Shown: piece by piece, positions 43,229-53,476 of the stretch
Layout: each line of letters opens with the position of its first letter
Position numbering within the stretch: the first letter of the stretch is position 1
From: Nonomuraea pusilla
GTDB lineage: Bacteria > Actinomycetota > Actinomycetes > Streptosporangiales > Streptosporangiaceae
NCBI RefSeq assembly: GCF_900109355.1
Contig: NZ_FOBF01000019.1
Coordinates: 1 to 64,000, forward strand
Length of the DNA stretch: 64,000 nucleotides
Direction of reading: 5' to 3'
Notes under the pieces: model-generated
What the model saw: the letters and a program-made list of their open reading frames with translations, nothing else
Told to the model about the DNA's origin: nothing
Databases searched by the model: none
Program-made: the position numbers and the translations under genes

Positions 43229-44433
43229 GCGCGCTCGCGATCACCGGCATGGGCGTCGTCTCGCCGACCGGCCAGAGCCCGGACCAGCACTGGTCGTCGG
43301 TCATGGAGGGCCGCAGCGGGATCCGTCCCATCGGCCGCTTCGACGCGGCCTCCTATCCCGTCCGGGTCGCCGGGCAGGTCGAGGACTACGTGGCGCGGGG
43401 CTCCATGCCCTCCCGCTTCATCCGGGAGACCGACCGCTTCACGCAGATGGGGCTGAGCGCGGCGGACGCCGCGCTCCAGGACGCGGCGCTCGACCCGGCC
43501 GAGCTGCCGGAGTACGCGGTCGCCGTGGTCACGGCGAGCTCGTCCGGTGGCACCGAGTTCGGCCAGAAGGAGATGGAGCGCCTCTACCAGCACGGCCCCT
43601 CGTGGGTCAGCCCCTACCAGTCCATCGCGTGGTTCTACGCGGCCACCTCCGGGCAGATCTCGATCCGCCACGGCGCCAAGGGACCCGCCGGGGTGCTCTG
43701 CGCTGAGCAGGCGGGCGGCCTGGACGCCGTCGCGCTCGCCCGGCGCCTGGTCAGGGACGAGGTGAAGGCCGCCGTCGTCGGCGGCACCGACGCCTCCCTG
43801 TGCCCGTACGGACTGACGGCGCAGCTCACCTCGCGCCGGCTGTCCACGGTGAACGAGCCGGAGCGGGCCTACCGCCCCTTCGACGCCTCCGCCTCCGGCT
43901 ATGTGCCGGGCGAGGGCGGCGCCATGCTGATCGTGGAGTCCGTGGACGAGGCCAGGCGGCGCGGGGCGCGGATCCACGGCACCGTCCTGGGGCACGCCGC
44001 GGGCTTCGACCCGGCGCCATGGACCGGCCGTCCGTCGGCGCTGCGACGGACCATGGAACGGGCGCTCGACGACGCCGGGATCGGGCCGCGCGACGTGGAC
44101 GTCGTCTTCGCCGACGGGATGGCCGTGCCCGCGGACGACGCCGACGAGGCCGCGGCCATCGGCCAGGTGTTCGGCGGCGGCGGGGTCGCGGTGACCGTGC
44201 CCAAGGCGCTCACAGGGCGGCTGCACGCGGGCGGCGGGGGGCTGGACCTGGTCACGGCGCTGCTCGCCATGCGCCACGGCCGCGTGCCCCACACGGCGGC
44301 GACCACCGACGTCCCCGGCTCCTACGACCTCGACCTCGTGCTGGACGAGCCGCGCCGGCACCCGATCCGGCACGCGCTGGTCCTGGCCCGCGGGCACGGC
44401 GGCTTCGTCTCGGCCGTCGTGCTCGGCGCCTGA
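43225..44433 (+). CDS. Type II PKS chain-length factor (KS-beta)
   Basis: Encodes 402 residues of a ketosynthase-like subunit whose active cysteine is replaced by glutamine in CAEQAGGLDAV near residue 162, the hallmark of chain-length factors. It pairs with KS-alpha and determines how many acetate units are added. The length cannot be read reliably by eye. It is coupled to KS-alpha by a 4-base overlap and separated from the ACP gene by a run of 11-bp repeats. Confidence 0.96.
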   Translation: MSALAITGMGVVSPTGQSPDQHWSSVMEGRSGIRPIGRFDAASYPVRVAGQVEDYVARGSMPSRFIRETDRFTQMGLSAADAALQDAALDPAELPEYAVAVVTASSSGGTEFGQKEMERLYQHGPSWVSPYQSIAWFYAATSGQISIRHGAKGPAGVLCAEQAGGLDAVALARRLVRDEVKAAVVGGTDASLCPYGLTAQLTSRRLSTVNEPERAYRPFDASASGYVPGEGGAMLIVESVDEARRRGARIHGTVLGHAAGFDPAPWTGRPSALRRTMERALDDAGIGPRDVDVVFADGMAVPADDADEAAAIGQVFGGGGVAVTVPKALTGRLHAGGGGLDLVTALLAMRHGRVPHTAATTDVPGSYDLDLVLDEPRRHPIRHALVLARGHGGFVSAVVLGA

Positions 44434-44442
44434 CCCTTCACC

Positions 44443-44486
44443 GCTTCGACACCGATTCGACACCGATTCGACACCGATTCGACACC
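44443..44486. repeat. Four tandem 11-bp repeats before the ACP gene
   Basis: GATTCGACACC is repeated head to tail: one copy starting GCTTCGACACC (44443-44453), three exact copies (44454-44486), then a partial GATTGGACG. The array occupies the only sizeable gap between CLF and ACP and ends just before the ACP ribosome-binding site. It may be slippage, a regulator site array or a translation spacer. Confidence 0.8.
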
Positions 44487-44509
44487 GATTGGACGAGGAG
44501 AGCGACATC

Positions 44510-44788
44510 ATGCCAGAGCCCGCGACCGGCGTCTTCACCCTGGAAGACCTGCGCTCGATGCTGCGCGTCGACGACGCCGACGAACTGACCGAGAGCACCG
44601 TCGACAAGGAGTTCGAGTATCTCGGCTACGACTCGCTCGCCAAGTACGAGCTGATCTCCCAGCTCGTACGCCGGCACGGCATCCAGATCTCGGAGGAGAC
44701 GATGGTCCACCTGCACACCCCCCGGCAGGCCATCGACCACATCAACAGCCTCCTGGCCGCCGCTTCGGACAACGCAGTGAGGTCCTGA
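44510..44788 (+). CDS. Acyl carrier protein of the minimal PKS
   Basis: Encodes 92 residues with phosphopantetheine attachment at Ser42 in LGYDSLAKYE. It holds the growing polyketide chain for KS-alpha/CLF. The ATG at 44510 follows GAGGAG; an in-frame ATG at 44489 is less likely because it lies upstream of that site. The gene completes the minimal PKS and is followed directly by the aromatase/cyclase. Confidence 0.95.
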   Translation: MPEPATGVFTLEDLRSMLRVDDADELTESTVDKEFEYLGYDSLAKYELISQLVRRHGIQISEETMVHLHTPRQAIDHINSLLAAASDNAVRS

Positions 44789-44789
44789 C

Positions 44790-45242
44790 ATGTCAGCACA
44801 TACCGACAATGCCATCACCATCGACGCCCCCATGGACCTCGTGTGGGACCTGACCAACGACATCGAGTCCTGGCCGAAGCTCTTCAGCGAGTACAGCGCG
44901 GCGGAGATCCTGCACCGGACCGACAACGTGGTGCGGTTCCGGCTGTCCATGCACCCCGACGAGAACGGGGTCGTGTGGAGCTGGGTGTCGGAGCGGATCG
45001 CCGACCCCGTCACCAGGACCACGCGCTCACAGCGGATCGAGCCCGGGCCGTTCAAGTACATGTTCCTGTTCTGGGAGTACCTCCAGACCGACGAGGGGGT
45101 CCTGCTGCGCTGGGTGCAGGACTTCGAGATGAAGCCGGGGCTGCCGGTCGACGATGCGGGCATGGCCGACCGCATCAACGCCAACTCGGCCGTGCAGCTG
45201 AAGCTGATCAAGGAAGCCGTCGAAGCGGCGGCGCGCGGCTGA
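44790..45242 (+). CDS. Aromatase/cyclase (SRPBCC, TcmN/WhiE-VI type)
   Basis: Encodes 150 residues of a START-like domain: NAITIDAPMDLVWDLTNDIESWP, FSEYSAAEIL, RTTRSQRIEPGPFKYM and LLRWVQDFEMKPG. Mono-domain proteins of this type fold and aromatise the first ring of nascent polyketides without an initial C9 reduction. No ketoreductase lies in the cluster, consistent with a non-reduced chain. It starts one base after the ACP stop. Confidence 0.93.
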   Translation: MSAHTDNAITIDAPMDLVWDLTNDIESWPKLFSEYSAAEILHRTDNVVRFRLSMHPDENGVVWSWVSERIADPVTRTTRSQRIEPGPFKYMFLFWEYLQTDEGVLLRWVQDFEMKPGLPVDDAGMADRINANSAVQLKLIKEAVEAAARG

Positions 45243-45275
45243 GCGCGCCCTGATCGACCTTGAGGAGTCTTGCTC

Positions 45276-46937
45276 ATGGCCTTAGCGAAGGATGACGGCA
45301 ACTGGGAGCTGTGCCAGGAATGCACCGCACTCGTCTACCGGCCGCGGCTGCTGCGATCGCGCCGCGTCTGCCCCGAGTGCGGGCACCACCAGCGGCTCAC
45401 CGCCGAAGAACGCATCGACACCGTCACCGACCCGGGCTCCTTCGTCCCCGCGCCGCAGGTCAGCGGTGGCGACCCACTGGGCTTCGCGGACTCGCGGCCC
45501 TACCCCGAGCGACTCGCCGAGGCGCGCGGCCGTACCGGGCTGCGGGACGCCATCCTGTACGGCACCGCCACCATCGGCGGCCGCCGGGCCGTGGTGGCGG
45601 CGATGGATTTCGGCTTCCTGGGCGGCAGCATGGGCTCGGCCGTCGGCGAGACGGTCACCCGCGCCTGCGAGACGGCGCTGCGCGAGCGGATCCCGCTGGT
45701 CCTCGCCATCACCTCCGGCGGGGCCCGTATGCAGGAGGGCGCGCTCTCCCTCATGCAGATGGCCAAGACCGCCCAGGCCATGCGCGTGCTGCGGGAGGCC
45801 GGGCTGCTCAGCGTGTGCGTCCTCACCGATCCCACCTTCGGCGGGGTCACCGCCTCCTTCGCGACGCTGGGCGACGTGCTGATCGCCGAACGCGGGGCCC
45901 GTATCGGCTTCGCCGGCCCCCGCGTGATCGCGGCAGCCACCAGGGAGGAACTGCCACGGGGCTTCCAGACGGCCGAGTACCTCAGCGAGCGCGGCCTGCT
46001 CGACCGGGTCGAGGCCAGGGACGGCCTGCGGCCGCTGCTTGCCAGGCTGCTCGCGGTGACCTCGGTCGTGGAGACGGCCGAGGTCACCGCCGGGGAGAGT
46101 CCCGGTGAGGAGCCGCAGCAGGCGTCCGCGCAGGAGGAGCCGACGCCGTACGCGACGCTCCGCCTGGCCCGCGACACCCGCCGCCCCACCGCGCTGGACT
46201 ACATCTGGCAGATCTGCACGGACTTCGTCGAACTCCACGGCGACCGCCTGGAGGGCGACGACCCCGCCGTCGTCGGCGGCCCGGCGCTCCTCGACGGCCG
46301 CCCGGTCATGATCGTCGCACACCAGAAGGGCCACACCACCGACGAACTGGTCACCAGGAACTTCGGGCTGGCCCACCCGGAGGGCTACCGCAAGGCACAG
46401 CGGCTGATGCGGCTGGCGGGCAGGCTCGGCCTGCCGGTGGTCACGCTCGTGGACACCCAGGGCGCGGCTCCCGGGATCCGGGCCGAGGACCGCGGGCAGT
46501 CCTGGGCGATCGCGGAGTGCCTGGCCGCTACGTCGGAACTGCCGGTGCCGGTGGTCTCCGTCCTGATCGGTGAGGGCGGCAGCGGGGGAGCGCTGGCGCT
46601 GGCCGTGGCCAACCAGGTGCTCATGCTCCGGCACGCGGTCTACTCCGTGATCAGCCCGGAGAGCTGCTCCACCATCCTGTTCGGCGACCCGTCGCACGGC
46701 CCGCGCATGGCCGCGGCCCTCCGGATCACCGCACCGGACCTGCTCGCCCTGGGCGTCGTGGACGGCATCGTGCCCGAGCCGCCCGGAGGCGCCCAGGCCG
46801 ACCCCGCCGCCGCGGCCGGGCACCTCAAGGCCGCCGTACGGCAGGCCCTGCGCGAACTCGCCGGGCTGAGCGGCGACGAGCTGCGCAAACATCGCTACGA
46901 ACGCTTCCGCGTGCTGGGGATGATCGCCGATGACTGA
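45276..46937 (+). CDS. Acetyl-CoA carboxylase carboxyltransferase, beta-alpha fusion
   Basis: Encodes 553 residues. The beta half starts with a four-cysteine zinc ribbon (CQECTALVY ... CPECGHHQR) and contains ITSGGARMQEG. The alpha half begins near residue 290 and has LPVVTLVDTQGAAPGI and GEGGSGGALALAVANQV. Together they transfer carboxybiotin carbon to acetyl-CoA, giving malonyl-CoA for the PKS. The ATG at 45276 is chosen because GAGGAG is nine bases upstream. The third codon (45282-45284) is TTA, so malonyl-CoA supply may depend on bldA. The end overlaps the BCCP start. Confidence 0.94.
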   Translation: MALAKDDGNWELCQECTALVYRPRLLRSRRVCPECGHHQRLTAEERIDTVTDPGSFVPAPQVSGGDPLGFADSRPYPERLAEARGRTGLRDAILYGTATIGGRRAVVAAMDFGFLGGSMGSAVGETVTRACETALRERIPLVLAITSGGARMQEGALSLMQMAKTAQAMRVLREAGLLSVCVLTDPTFGGVTASFATLGDVLIAERGARIGFAGPRVIAAATREELPRGFQTAEYLSERGLLDRVEARDGLRPLLARLLAVTSVVETAEVTAGESPGEEPQQASAQEEPTPYATLRLARDTRRPTALDYIWQICTDFVELHGDRLEGDDPAVVGGPALLDGRPVMIVAHQKGHTTDELVTRNFGLAHPEGYRKAQRLMRLAGRLGLPVVTLVDTQGAAPGIRAEDRGQSWAIAECLAATSELPVPVVSVLIGEGGSGGALALAVANQVLMLRHAVYSVISPESCSTILFGDPSHGPRMAAALRITAPDLLALGVVDGIVPEPPGGAQADPAAAAGHLKAAVRQALRELAGLSGDELRKHRYERFRVLGMIADD

Positions 46938-47372
46938 GCACACCGACGAGCGGCAGGCCGCTCTGCGCCTGCTGCGCGAAGAGGCCGGCAAGATCGTCAA
47001 GACCGTCCCGGGCCCGCTGGCCAGCCTCTCCCTGCGGGCGGGCGAGCTGGCGCTGGACATCTTGTGGGCGCACGGGACCGCCCCCGCGGCCCCGCCGCCG
47101 GAGATGGAGACGGAGGCGGACGACCCCGCTCTGCACGAGATCACCGCCCCGTTGGTCGGCACCTTCTACGCGGCGCCGGAACCGGGCGCCACCCCGTACG
47201 TACGGGTCGGGGATCGCGTACGGGCGGGACAGACGATCGGCATCATCGAGGCGATGAAGCTGATGAACCAGGTCAAGAGCGACCTGGCGGGCGAGGTGGT
47301 CGAGGTCGTGACCGGCGACGCCACGCCCGTGGAGTACGGCCAGGCGCTGGTGCGGATCAGGGCGGAGGAGCC

Positions 47373-47376
<4 letters not shown>
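46930..47376 (+). CDS. accB: Biotin carboxyl carrier protein
   Basis: Encodes 148 residues. The C-terminal biotinyl domain has the modification motif IIEAMKLMNQ, with the Lys in AMKLM carrying biotin. A flexible Pro/Ala/acidic linker precedes it. It shuttles carboxyl groups between the biotin carboxylase and the carboxyltransferase of this operon. It overlaps both neighbours by a few bases (ATG within the upstream end; TGA within the downstream GTGA). Confidence 0.95.
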
Positions 47377-48745
<1,369 letters not shown>

Positions 48746-48749
<4 letters not shown>

Positions 48750-49009
48750 ACGTCCTGCAGACCATCAAGGGAATTCTGATCTCCGACCTGCTCGTCGACA
48801 TCCCGGCCGAGAGGATGGAGCCGGGTGACAGCCTGCGCGACGCCTACGGCCTCGACTCGCTCGGCTACGTCGAGATGCGCGTCTGCATGGAGCAGACCTT
48901 CGGGATCACCATCGGCGACGACGATTTCTCGCCCGTGAACTTCAGCACCCTCGGCGGAGTCCAGGCGCTGGTCGAGCGCCTTCTCCAGGACCAGGAAACG
49001 GTCGGCTGA
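48746..49009 (+). CDS. Second acyl carrier protein
   Basis: Encodes 87 residues from a GTG overlapping the accC stop. The phosphopantetheine site is Ser38 in YGLDSLGYVE. Sequence differs clearly from the minimal-PKS ACP. Its position at the head of the dehydratase-KS-ligase-thioesterase block suggests that it serves that block, carrying an alkyl or alkenyl starter or side chain rather than the main polyketide. Confidence 0.93.
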
Positions 49010-49036
49010 CATTTCGTGGAGAAAGGATTTCCCCTC

Positions 49037-49540
49037 ATGCTCCAGACAGCCTCACCGCAGGCGGACCGGTCCCCGGCCGACCGCACGCTCGGCTTCACCG
49101 AGATCAAGAAGTGGCTGCGCCACCGCCACCCGATGATCTACATCGACCGGGTCACCGACTATGAGCCCGGGGTGTCCCTGAGGAGCCTGCTGTCGGTCTC
49201 CGGCAACCTCGACGCGATCGCGGGGCACTTCCCCGAGCGCGCCATCTATCCCGGCAGCCATCTCATGCAGGCCTTCGCCCAGTCCGGCATCATCCTCTAC
49301 CTGATGAGCACCGAGCCGCTGGCCGAGGACGAGCTGACGCTCATCGGCTCGGTCACCGCCCGCTTCACCAAACCGGTCGTCCCGGGCGACCAGGTCGTCT
49401 TCGACGTCCGGGCCGACCGGCTGAGCGGCGCGGCGTTCTTCTTCTCCTGCCGCGCGTTCGTCGGCAGCGCGACGGTCGCGGCCTTCAAGGGCACGCTCAC
49501 CCGGACGAAGGTCGCGGCGATGGGCCGGCAGTTGTGGTGA
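49037..49540 (+). CDS. FabZ-like 3-hydroxyacyl-ACP dehydratase
   Basis: Encodes 167 residues of a hot-dog-fold dehydratase: HRHPMIYIDRV supplies the catalytic His, and GHFPERAIYPGSHLMQAFAQ the central helix. FabZ enzymes have an acidic residue in that helix; here QAFAQSG has none obvious, so chemistry may differ. It would convert 3-hydroxyacyl-ACP to enoyl-ACP. GGAGAAAGGA precedes the ATG; a GTG at 49016 is an alternative. No ketoreductase to make its substrate is encoded in the window cluster. Confidence 0.85.
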   Translation: MLQTASPQADRSPADRTLGFTEIKKWLRHRHPMIYIDRVTDYEPGVSLRSLLSVSGNLDAIAGHFPERAIYPGSHLMQAFAQSGIILYLMSTEPLAEDELTLIGSVTARFTKPVVPGDQVVFDVRADRLSGAAFFFSCRAFVGSATVAAFKGTLTRTKVAAMGRQLW

Positions 49541-51279
49541 GGGCGCCCGCGGTCGTCGTCACCGGGATGGCCTGGACCACGCCGCTCGGGGACGGGCTCG
49601 ACGAGGTGTGGCGCCTGCTCTGCGCGGGCGCCACCGGCGTCGTGCCGGTCGGCTCGCCGCACCGGCTGCGCACGTCGCTCGCCGGGGAGGTGCCCTTCCC
49701 GCCGTACGCGTCCACGGCCCCGGAGGAACGGCAGATCGCCCTCGCCGTCCGCACGCTGGCCGCGGCCCTGGCCGACGCGGGGGTCGCGGCGGACGACCCC
49801 GCGGTGACGCTCGTGCTCGGCACCAGCTTCGGCGGCCGGCTCGACAGCACCGGCGAGCCCGGCGGGGCGGACGAGCCCGACCGGCATTGGACCCGGGAGG
49901 TCGCGCGACGGCTCGGGCATCCAGGCACCCCGCTGTGCGTGACGACCGCCTGCTCCGCGGGAGCCGACAGCCTGCTCGTCGCGCAGGCGCTGCTGCGCGG
50001 CGGCCGGGCGCGGATCTGCGTGGCGGGCGGCGCGGACGTGCTGAGCGAGGCCAAGCGCCTGGGACATTCGGCGCTCGGCACGATGAGCCGGACCGGGCTA
50101 CGGGCCTTCGACACCGGCCACGACGGGACGATCCTCGGCGAAGGTGCGGGATTCCTGGTGCTGGAACCGGAGGAGACGGCTCTGGCGCGCGGCGCCCGCA
50201 TCCTGGCCCGCCTGGACGGCGTGGGCTCCGCCAACGACGCCACCGGCCTGACCACGCTCGACCCCACGGGCGACAGCGTGGTCGCCGCGGTACGCAGATG
50301 CCCGGGCGGCACCTCGGACGTGGCCGTGGTGTGCGCCCATGGGACGGGCACCCCCGTCAACGACGAGGTGGAGGCGGCCGGCCTGAACCGGCTCTTCGCA
50401 ACGGCGGGGAGCGATCCCATCGTCTTCGGGACGAAGGGCGCCCTGGGTCACAGCCTGGGCGCCACAGGCGCGATCGAGGCGATCGCCACCGTCCTGGCGC
50501 TGCGGCACCGGGCGGCCCCGCCACTCGCGGGTCTGGACACGCCGATGCCCGGCTTCACGCTGCGGCTGGCGGACGGCACGGCCCAGGAGTTGCGCGGCAG
50601 GGCAGGGCTCAGCCTGACGCTGGGGTTCGGAGGGTTCAACACCTGCGTGCGGTTCTCGTACGGGCAGGGCGGGCCGGAGGAGCGCGGCGCGCCGGCCGGG
50701 CCCGCCCGATCGGCCGTCGTCGGCCATGGCGAGCTCCTCTCCGAGGATCCCGCCGCCCGCTCCGCCGACCGCCCGGCCCTGTACGCCGACCCGGTGGCCT
50801 GGCTGGTCGCCGGGGCGGTGGAGGCCGTGCTGGACGAGAGCGGCTGCGGGCCGGACGTGCTCGCCGCACGGAACGACGTGGCGGTGATCGTGCTCACCGG
50901 CACCCAACCGCTGCCGACCAGCAGCGCGCTCGCGGCTCAGGTGGCCGCCCAGGGCCGGGTCTCACCGCGCCGCTTCGCCGGCGCCAACCCGGGCATTCTG
51001 GCCGGGCTCACCTGCATCCGATGGGGCCTACGCGGCCCGTCGCTGGTCCTCGAGGCGGCAGACGACGGCGCCGTCGACGCCGCGCTGACGGTCGCGGAAT
51101 CGTGGCTCGGCTCCGGCCAGGCCCGCTACGTGATCGCGGTACGACACCAGACGCACTCCGGGGGACACACCGTCCGGTGCGCCGTGCTGCGCGCCGCCCC
51201 CGAGTCGGACTTCATGTCGCGCTGCGACCCGCGCGTCCTCCTGACCGCCCCCATCGCCTCTCCGGCCACGACGGCATGA
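49537..51279 (+). CDS. Ketosynthase fused to a second KS-like half-domain
   Basis: Encodes 580 residues from a GTG overlapping the dehydratase stop. Residues 1-375 are a complete ketosynthase: Cys139 in TTACSAGAD, His268 in CAHGTGTP, His305 in GHSLGATGA. After a linker (PEERGAPAGPAR), residues 395-580 form a second thiolase-fold half (VAWLVAGAVEAVLDESG, FAGANPGILAGLTCIRWGL, GPSLVLEAADDGAVDAAL) resembling the short chain-length-factor-like KS proteins found in aryl-polyene and other highly reducing type II systems. A partner subunit fused in cis is therefore likely. It probably extends an acyl chain on the second ACP. Confidence 0.85.
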   Translation: MRAPAVVVTGMAWTTPLGDGLDEVWRLLCAGATGVVPVGSPHRLRTSLAGEVPFPPYASTAPEERQIALAVRTLAAALADAGVAADDPAVTLVLGTSFGGRLDSTGEPGGADEPDRHWTREVARRLGHPGTPLCVTTACSAGADSLLVAQALLRGGRARICVAGGADVLSEAKRLGHSALGTMSRTGLRAFDTGHDGTILGEGAGFLVLEPEETALARGARILARLDGVGSANDATGLTTLDPTGDSVVAAVRRCPGGTSDVAVVCAHGTGTPVNDEVEAAGLNRLFATAGSDPIVFGTKGALGHSLGATGAIEAIATVLALRHRAAPPLAGLDTPMPGFTLRLADGTAQELRGRAGLSLTLGFGGFNTCVRFSYGQGGPEERGAPAGPARSAVVGHGELLSEDPAARSADRPALYADPVAWLVAGAVEAVLDESGCGPDVLAARNDVAVIVLTGTQPLPTSSALAAQVAAQGRVSPRRFAGANPGILAGLTCIRWGLRGPSLVLEAADDGAVDAALTVAESWLGSGQARYVIAVRHQTHSGGHTVRCAVLRAAPESDFMSRCDPRVLLTAPIASPATTA

Positions 51280-51296
51280 AGAAGGGAACGTCCCCG

Positions 51297-52700
51297 ATGT
51301 CCGCCACAGACCACGGACCTCCGCTGGACCCGACGCGCGTCGCCGGCTTCCTCGCCAGGTCGGCCGACCTGGACGGTTCGACGTCGCAGGAGGGAATCGA
51401 CGGCACCCTCGACGACCTGGCGAAACTCAAGCTCGAACCCGGCGACGCGGTCATCGTCGCGCTGTCCAACTCCATGCGCACGGTGTGCACGTACCTCGCC
51501 ACCCTGTTGCTCGGCCTCGTCCCGATCGCCGTCTCCCCGAGGACACCACCGGCCAGGATCAGGCGCCTCGCCGACACCCTGGGAGCACGCGCCCTGCTGG
51601 CCGCCAGACCGGACCCGTACAGGTACGGCACGACCGGCAGCCGGCCTGTGGGCGGGGCCGAGGCGGTGCTGCTCGGCGGCACCCCGACGGGAGGGCAGGC
51701 CGGGGACGTGCCGCCGTACCGGGCCGGACAGGTGCTCATGTCGACCTCCGGCACCTCCGGAGCCCTCAGCGCCTGCCTCCACCGCGCCGACGCGCTGCTG
51801 CGCAACGCCCGCCGCCACGCCGCCGCGGTCCGCATGACGGCCGACGACGTCGTGCTGGTCAACCTGCCGCTGTACTACTCGTACGCGATGGTCGCCCAGG
51901 TGCTGGCCGCCTACGTCACCGGGGCCAGGATCGTGGTCACGGGCCCGCCGTTCACTCCGGCCGGCTACACATCGGCCATCGCGGCTCACGGCATCACCCA
52001 TTCCTCCATCACCCCCGAACTGGCACGCAGGCTCCTGGCCCATGGCGACCTGCCGCAGCGGGCACCCCGGGTCATGACGGTCGGCGGGGACCAGATCCAC
52101 CCGGCCCAGGTCGCCCGGTTGCTGGCCGCCAGACCGGACGGCGAGCTGTACCTCACCTACGGCCTCACGGAGGCGGGCCCGCGCGTCCTGACCCTCGCCG
52201 CCCACGCCGAACCGGCCCACCGGCACGCCTCCGCCGGCCTGCCCCTGCCCGGTGTACGGACCTCCCTGCGCCCGGAGACCGGCGAACTGCTGGTGGAGTC
52301 CGACACCGTGCTGGAAAGGAAGATCGGCGGCCCGGCGCCCGAACGCACCCTGATCGCCCCCGGCCGCATCGCCACCGGCGACGTCTTCGCCATCGACGAG
52401 GACGGATACCACTACTTCCGCGGACGCAGGTCGGACTTCGCGATCGTCCGCGGCGAGAAGGTCCACCTCGGCGGCCTGCGGCAGACGGTCAACGCCATCC
52501 CCGGAGTCGTCCGCTGCACGCCCCGGCTGGCCCAGGACCCCGCGGGCGAGAGCGTCCTCGAACTGGAGATCACGGTCACCGACCCGCGGCCCGACACCGA
52601 GGCCCGGCTCCGCTCGGAGCTCGACTCCCTGCTCATGCCCGCCGAACGCCCCCGCGCCATCCGCATCGCCGCCGCCGACCCAGAGGACTTCCACAAATGA
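51297..52700 (+). CDS. AMP-dependent acyl-CoA/ACP ligase
   Basis: Encodes 467 residues of an ANL-family adenylate-forming enzyme. The P-loop reads STSGTSGALS, A5-like YLTYGLTEAG, A7 TGDVFAIDEDGYHYFRGR, then RRSDFAIVRGEKVHLGGL. The C-terminal subdomain is short and ends FHK, so the A10 lysine would be the last residue. It may load a carboxylic acid onto the second ACP. GAAGGGA supports the ATG at 51297; an in-frame ATG at 51276 overlaps the KS stop and is an alternative. Confidence 0.88.
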   Translation: MSATDHGPPLDPTRVAGFLARSADLDGSTSQEGIDGTLDDLAKLKLEPGDAVIVALSNSMRTVCTYLATLLLGLVPIAVSPRTPPARIRRLADTLGARALLAARPDPYRYGTTGSRPVGGAEAVLLGGTPTGGQAGDVPPYRAGQVLMSTSGTSGALSACLHRADALLRNARRHAAAVRMTADDVVLVNLPLYYSYAMVAQVLAAYVTGARIVVTGPPFTPAGYTSAIAAHGITHSSITPELARRLLAHGDLPQRAPRVMTVGGDQIHPAQVARLLAARPDGELYLTYGLTEAGPRVLTLAAHAEPAHRHASAGLPLPGVRTSLRPETGELLVESDTVLERKIGGPAPERTLIAPGRIATGDVFAIDEDGYHYFRGRRSDFAIVRGEKVHLGGLRQTVNAIPGVVRCTPRLAQDPAGESVLELEITVTDPRPDTEARLRSELDSLLMPAERPRAIRIAAADPEDFHK

Positions 52701-53476
52701 CAGTGCTCTTCTGCGTGCCTTACGCCGGTGGCTCGGCACGGGTCTATCGCGGCTGGCAGAAATGGTTCGCCGGCGACGCCGAGGTCGTCCCGCTGGAGCT
52801 CGCGGGCCGCGGCACCCGCTCAACCGAGCCGGTGGCGCCGTCGGTGCGCGCGGCCGCCGCGGATCTCGCCCGCCGCGTGCGGGACATCGCGGCCGGGCGG
52901 CCGTACGTCCTGTTCGGCCACAGCATGGGCAGCCTGATCGCCTACGAGATGGCCGCGACCATCGAGGACGCGGCGGGCGACGGGCCGAGCCTGGTGGTCG
53001 TCTCCGGGCGCAACCCGCCCCAGACCAGGGCGAACTGGGGGGATGACGCGCTGATGCTGACCGACCTGGAGTTGTTCGAGGCGCTCCAGGCCGTGGGCGG
53101 CGTACCGGCCGGGCTCACCCCGTCGATCGCCGCCGCGCTCTTCGTGCCGCTGATCCGTGCCGATCTGAACAACACCGTCTCCTACGACCCCGGCTCGCCA
53201 CCGCGCCGGATCTCCGCCCCGCTGCTGGTGCTTCTGGGACGGGAGGACCCGCTCGTGGGACCGGACGCGGGCGCGGGCTGGGCGAGCTGTACGCAGCGGG
53301 AATGCACGGTCGTGCGGCACGAGGGGCGTCACTTCTCGATCTTTGAACGCGTCGGTGAGCTCGCCGAAACGCTGAGACCGTTCTTGGCGCGCGGACATGA
53401 GCGCACCGCACCGGGTGATGCGGGGGTTGGTTGCATTGCGGGTAAGCCTGCTGGGCCCGTTGGAAGTGATGTGTGA
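52697..53476 (+). CDS. Type II thioesterase
   Basis: Encodes 259 residues of an alpha/beta hydrolase thioesterase. LFCVPYAGGSARVYRGW is the family start, FGHSMGSLIAYEMA holds catalytic Ser76, and GRHFSIFERV the catalytic His. Type II thioesterases clear misprimed acyl groups from carrier proteins or release products. The ATG overlaps the ligase stop, and the last 80 bases overlap the SARP gene in a different frame. Confidence 0.93.
   Translation: MTVLFCVPYAGGSARVYRGWQKWFAGDAEVVPLELAGRGTRSTEPVAPSVRAAAADLARRVRDIAAGRPYVLFGHSMGSLIAYEMAATIEDAAGDGPSLVVVSGRNPPQTRANWGDDALMLTDLELFEALQAVGGVPAGLTPSIAAALFVPLIRADLNNTVSYDPGSPPRRISAPLLVLLGREDPLVGPDAGAGWASCTQRECTVVRHEGRHFSIFERVGELAETLRPFLARGHERTAPGDAGVGCIAGKPAGPVGSDV

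Noticed and set aside
49608..51275. Upstream extension of the AMP-ligase frame through the ketosynthase gene
   Set aside because: The extension is Arg/Gly/Ala-rich noise in another frame of the ketosynthase; the ligase starts at 51276 or 51297.
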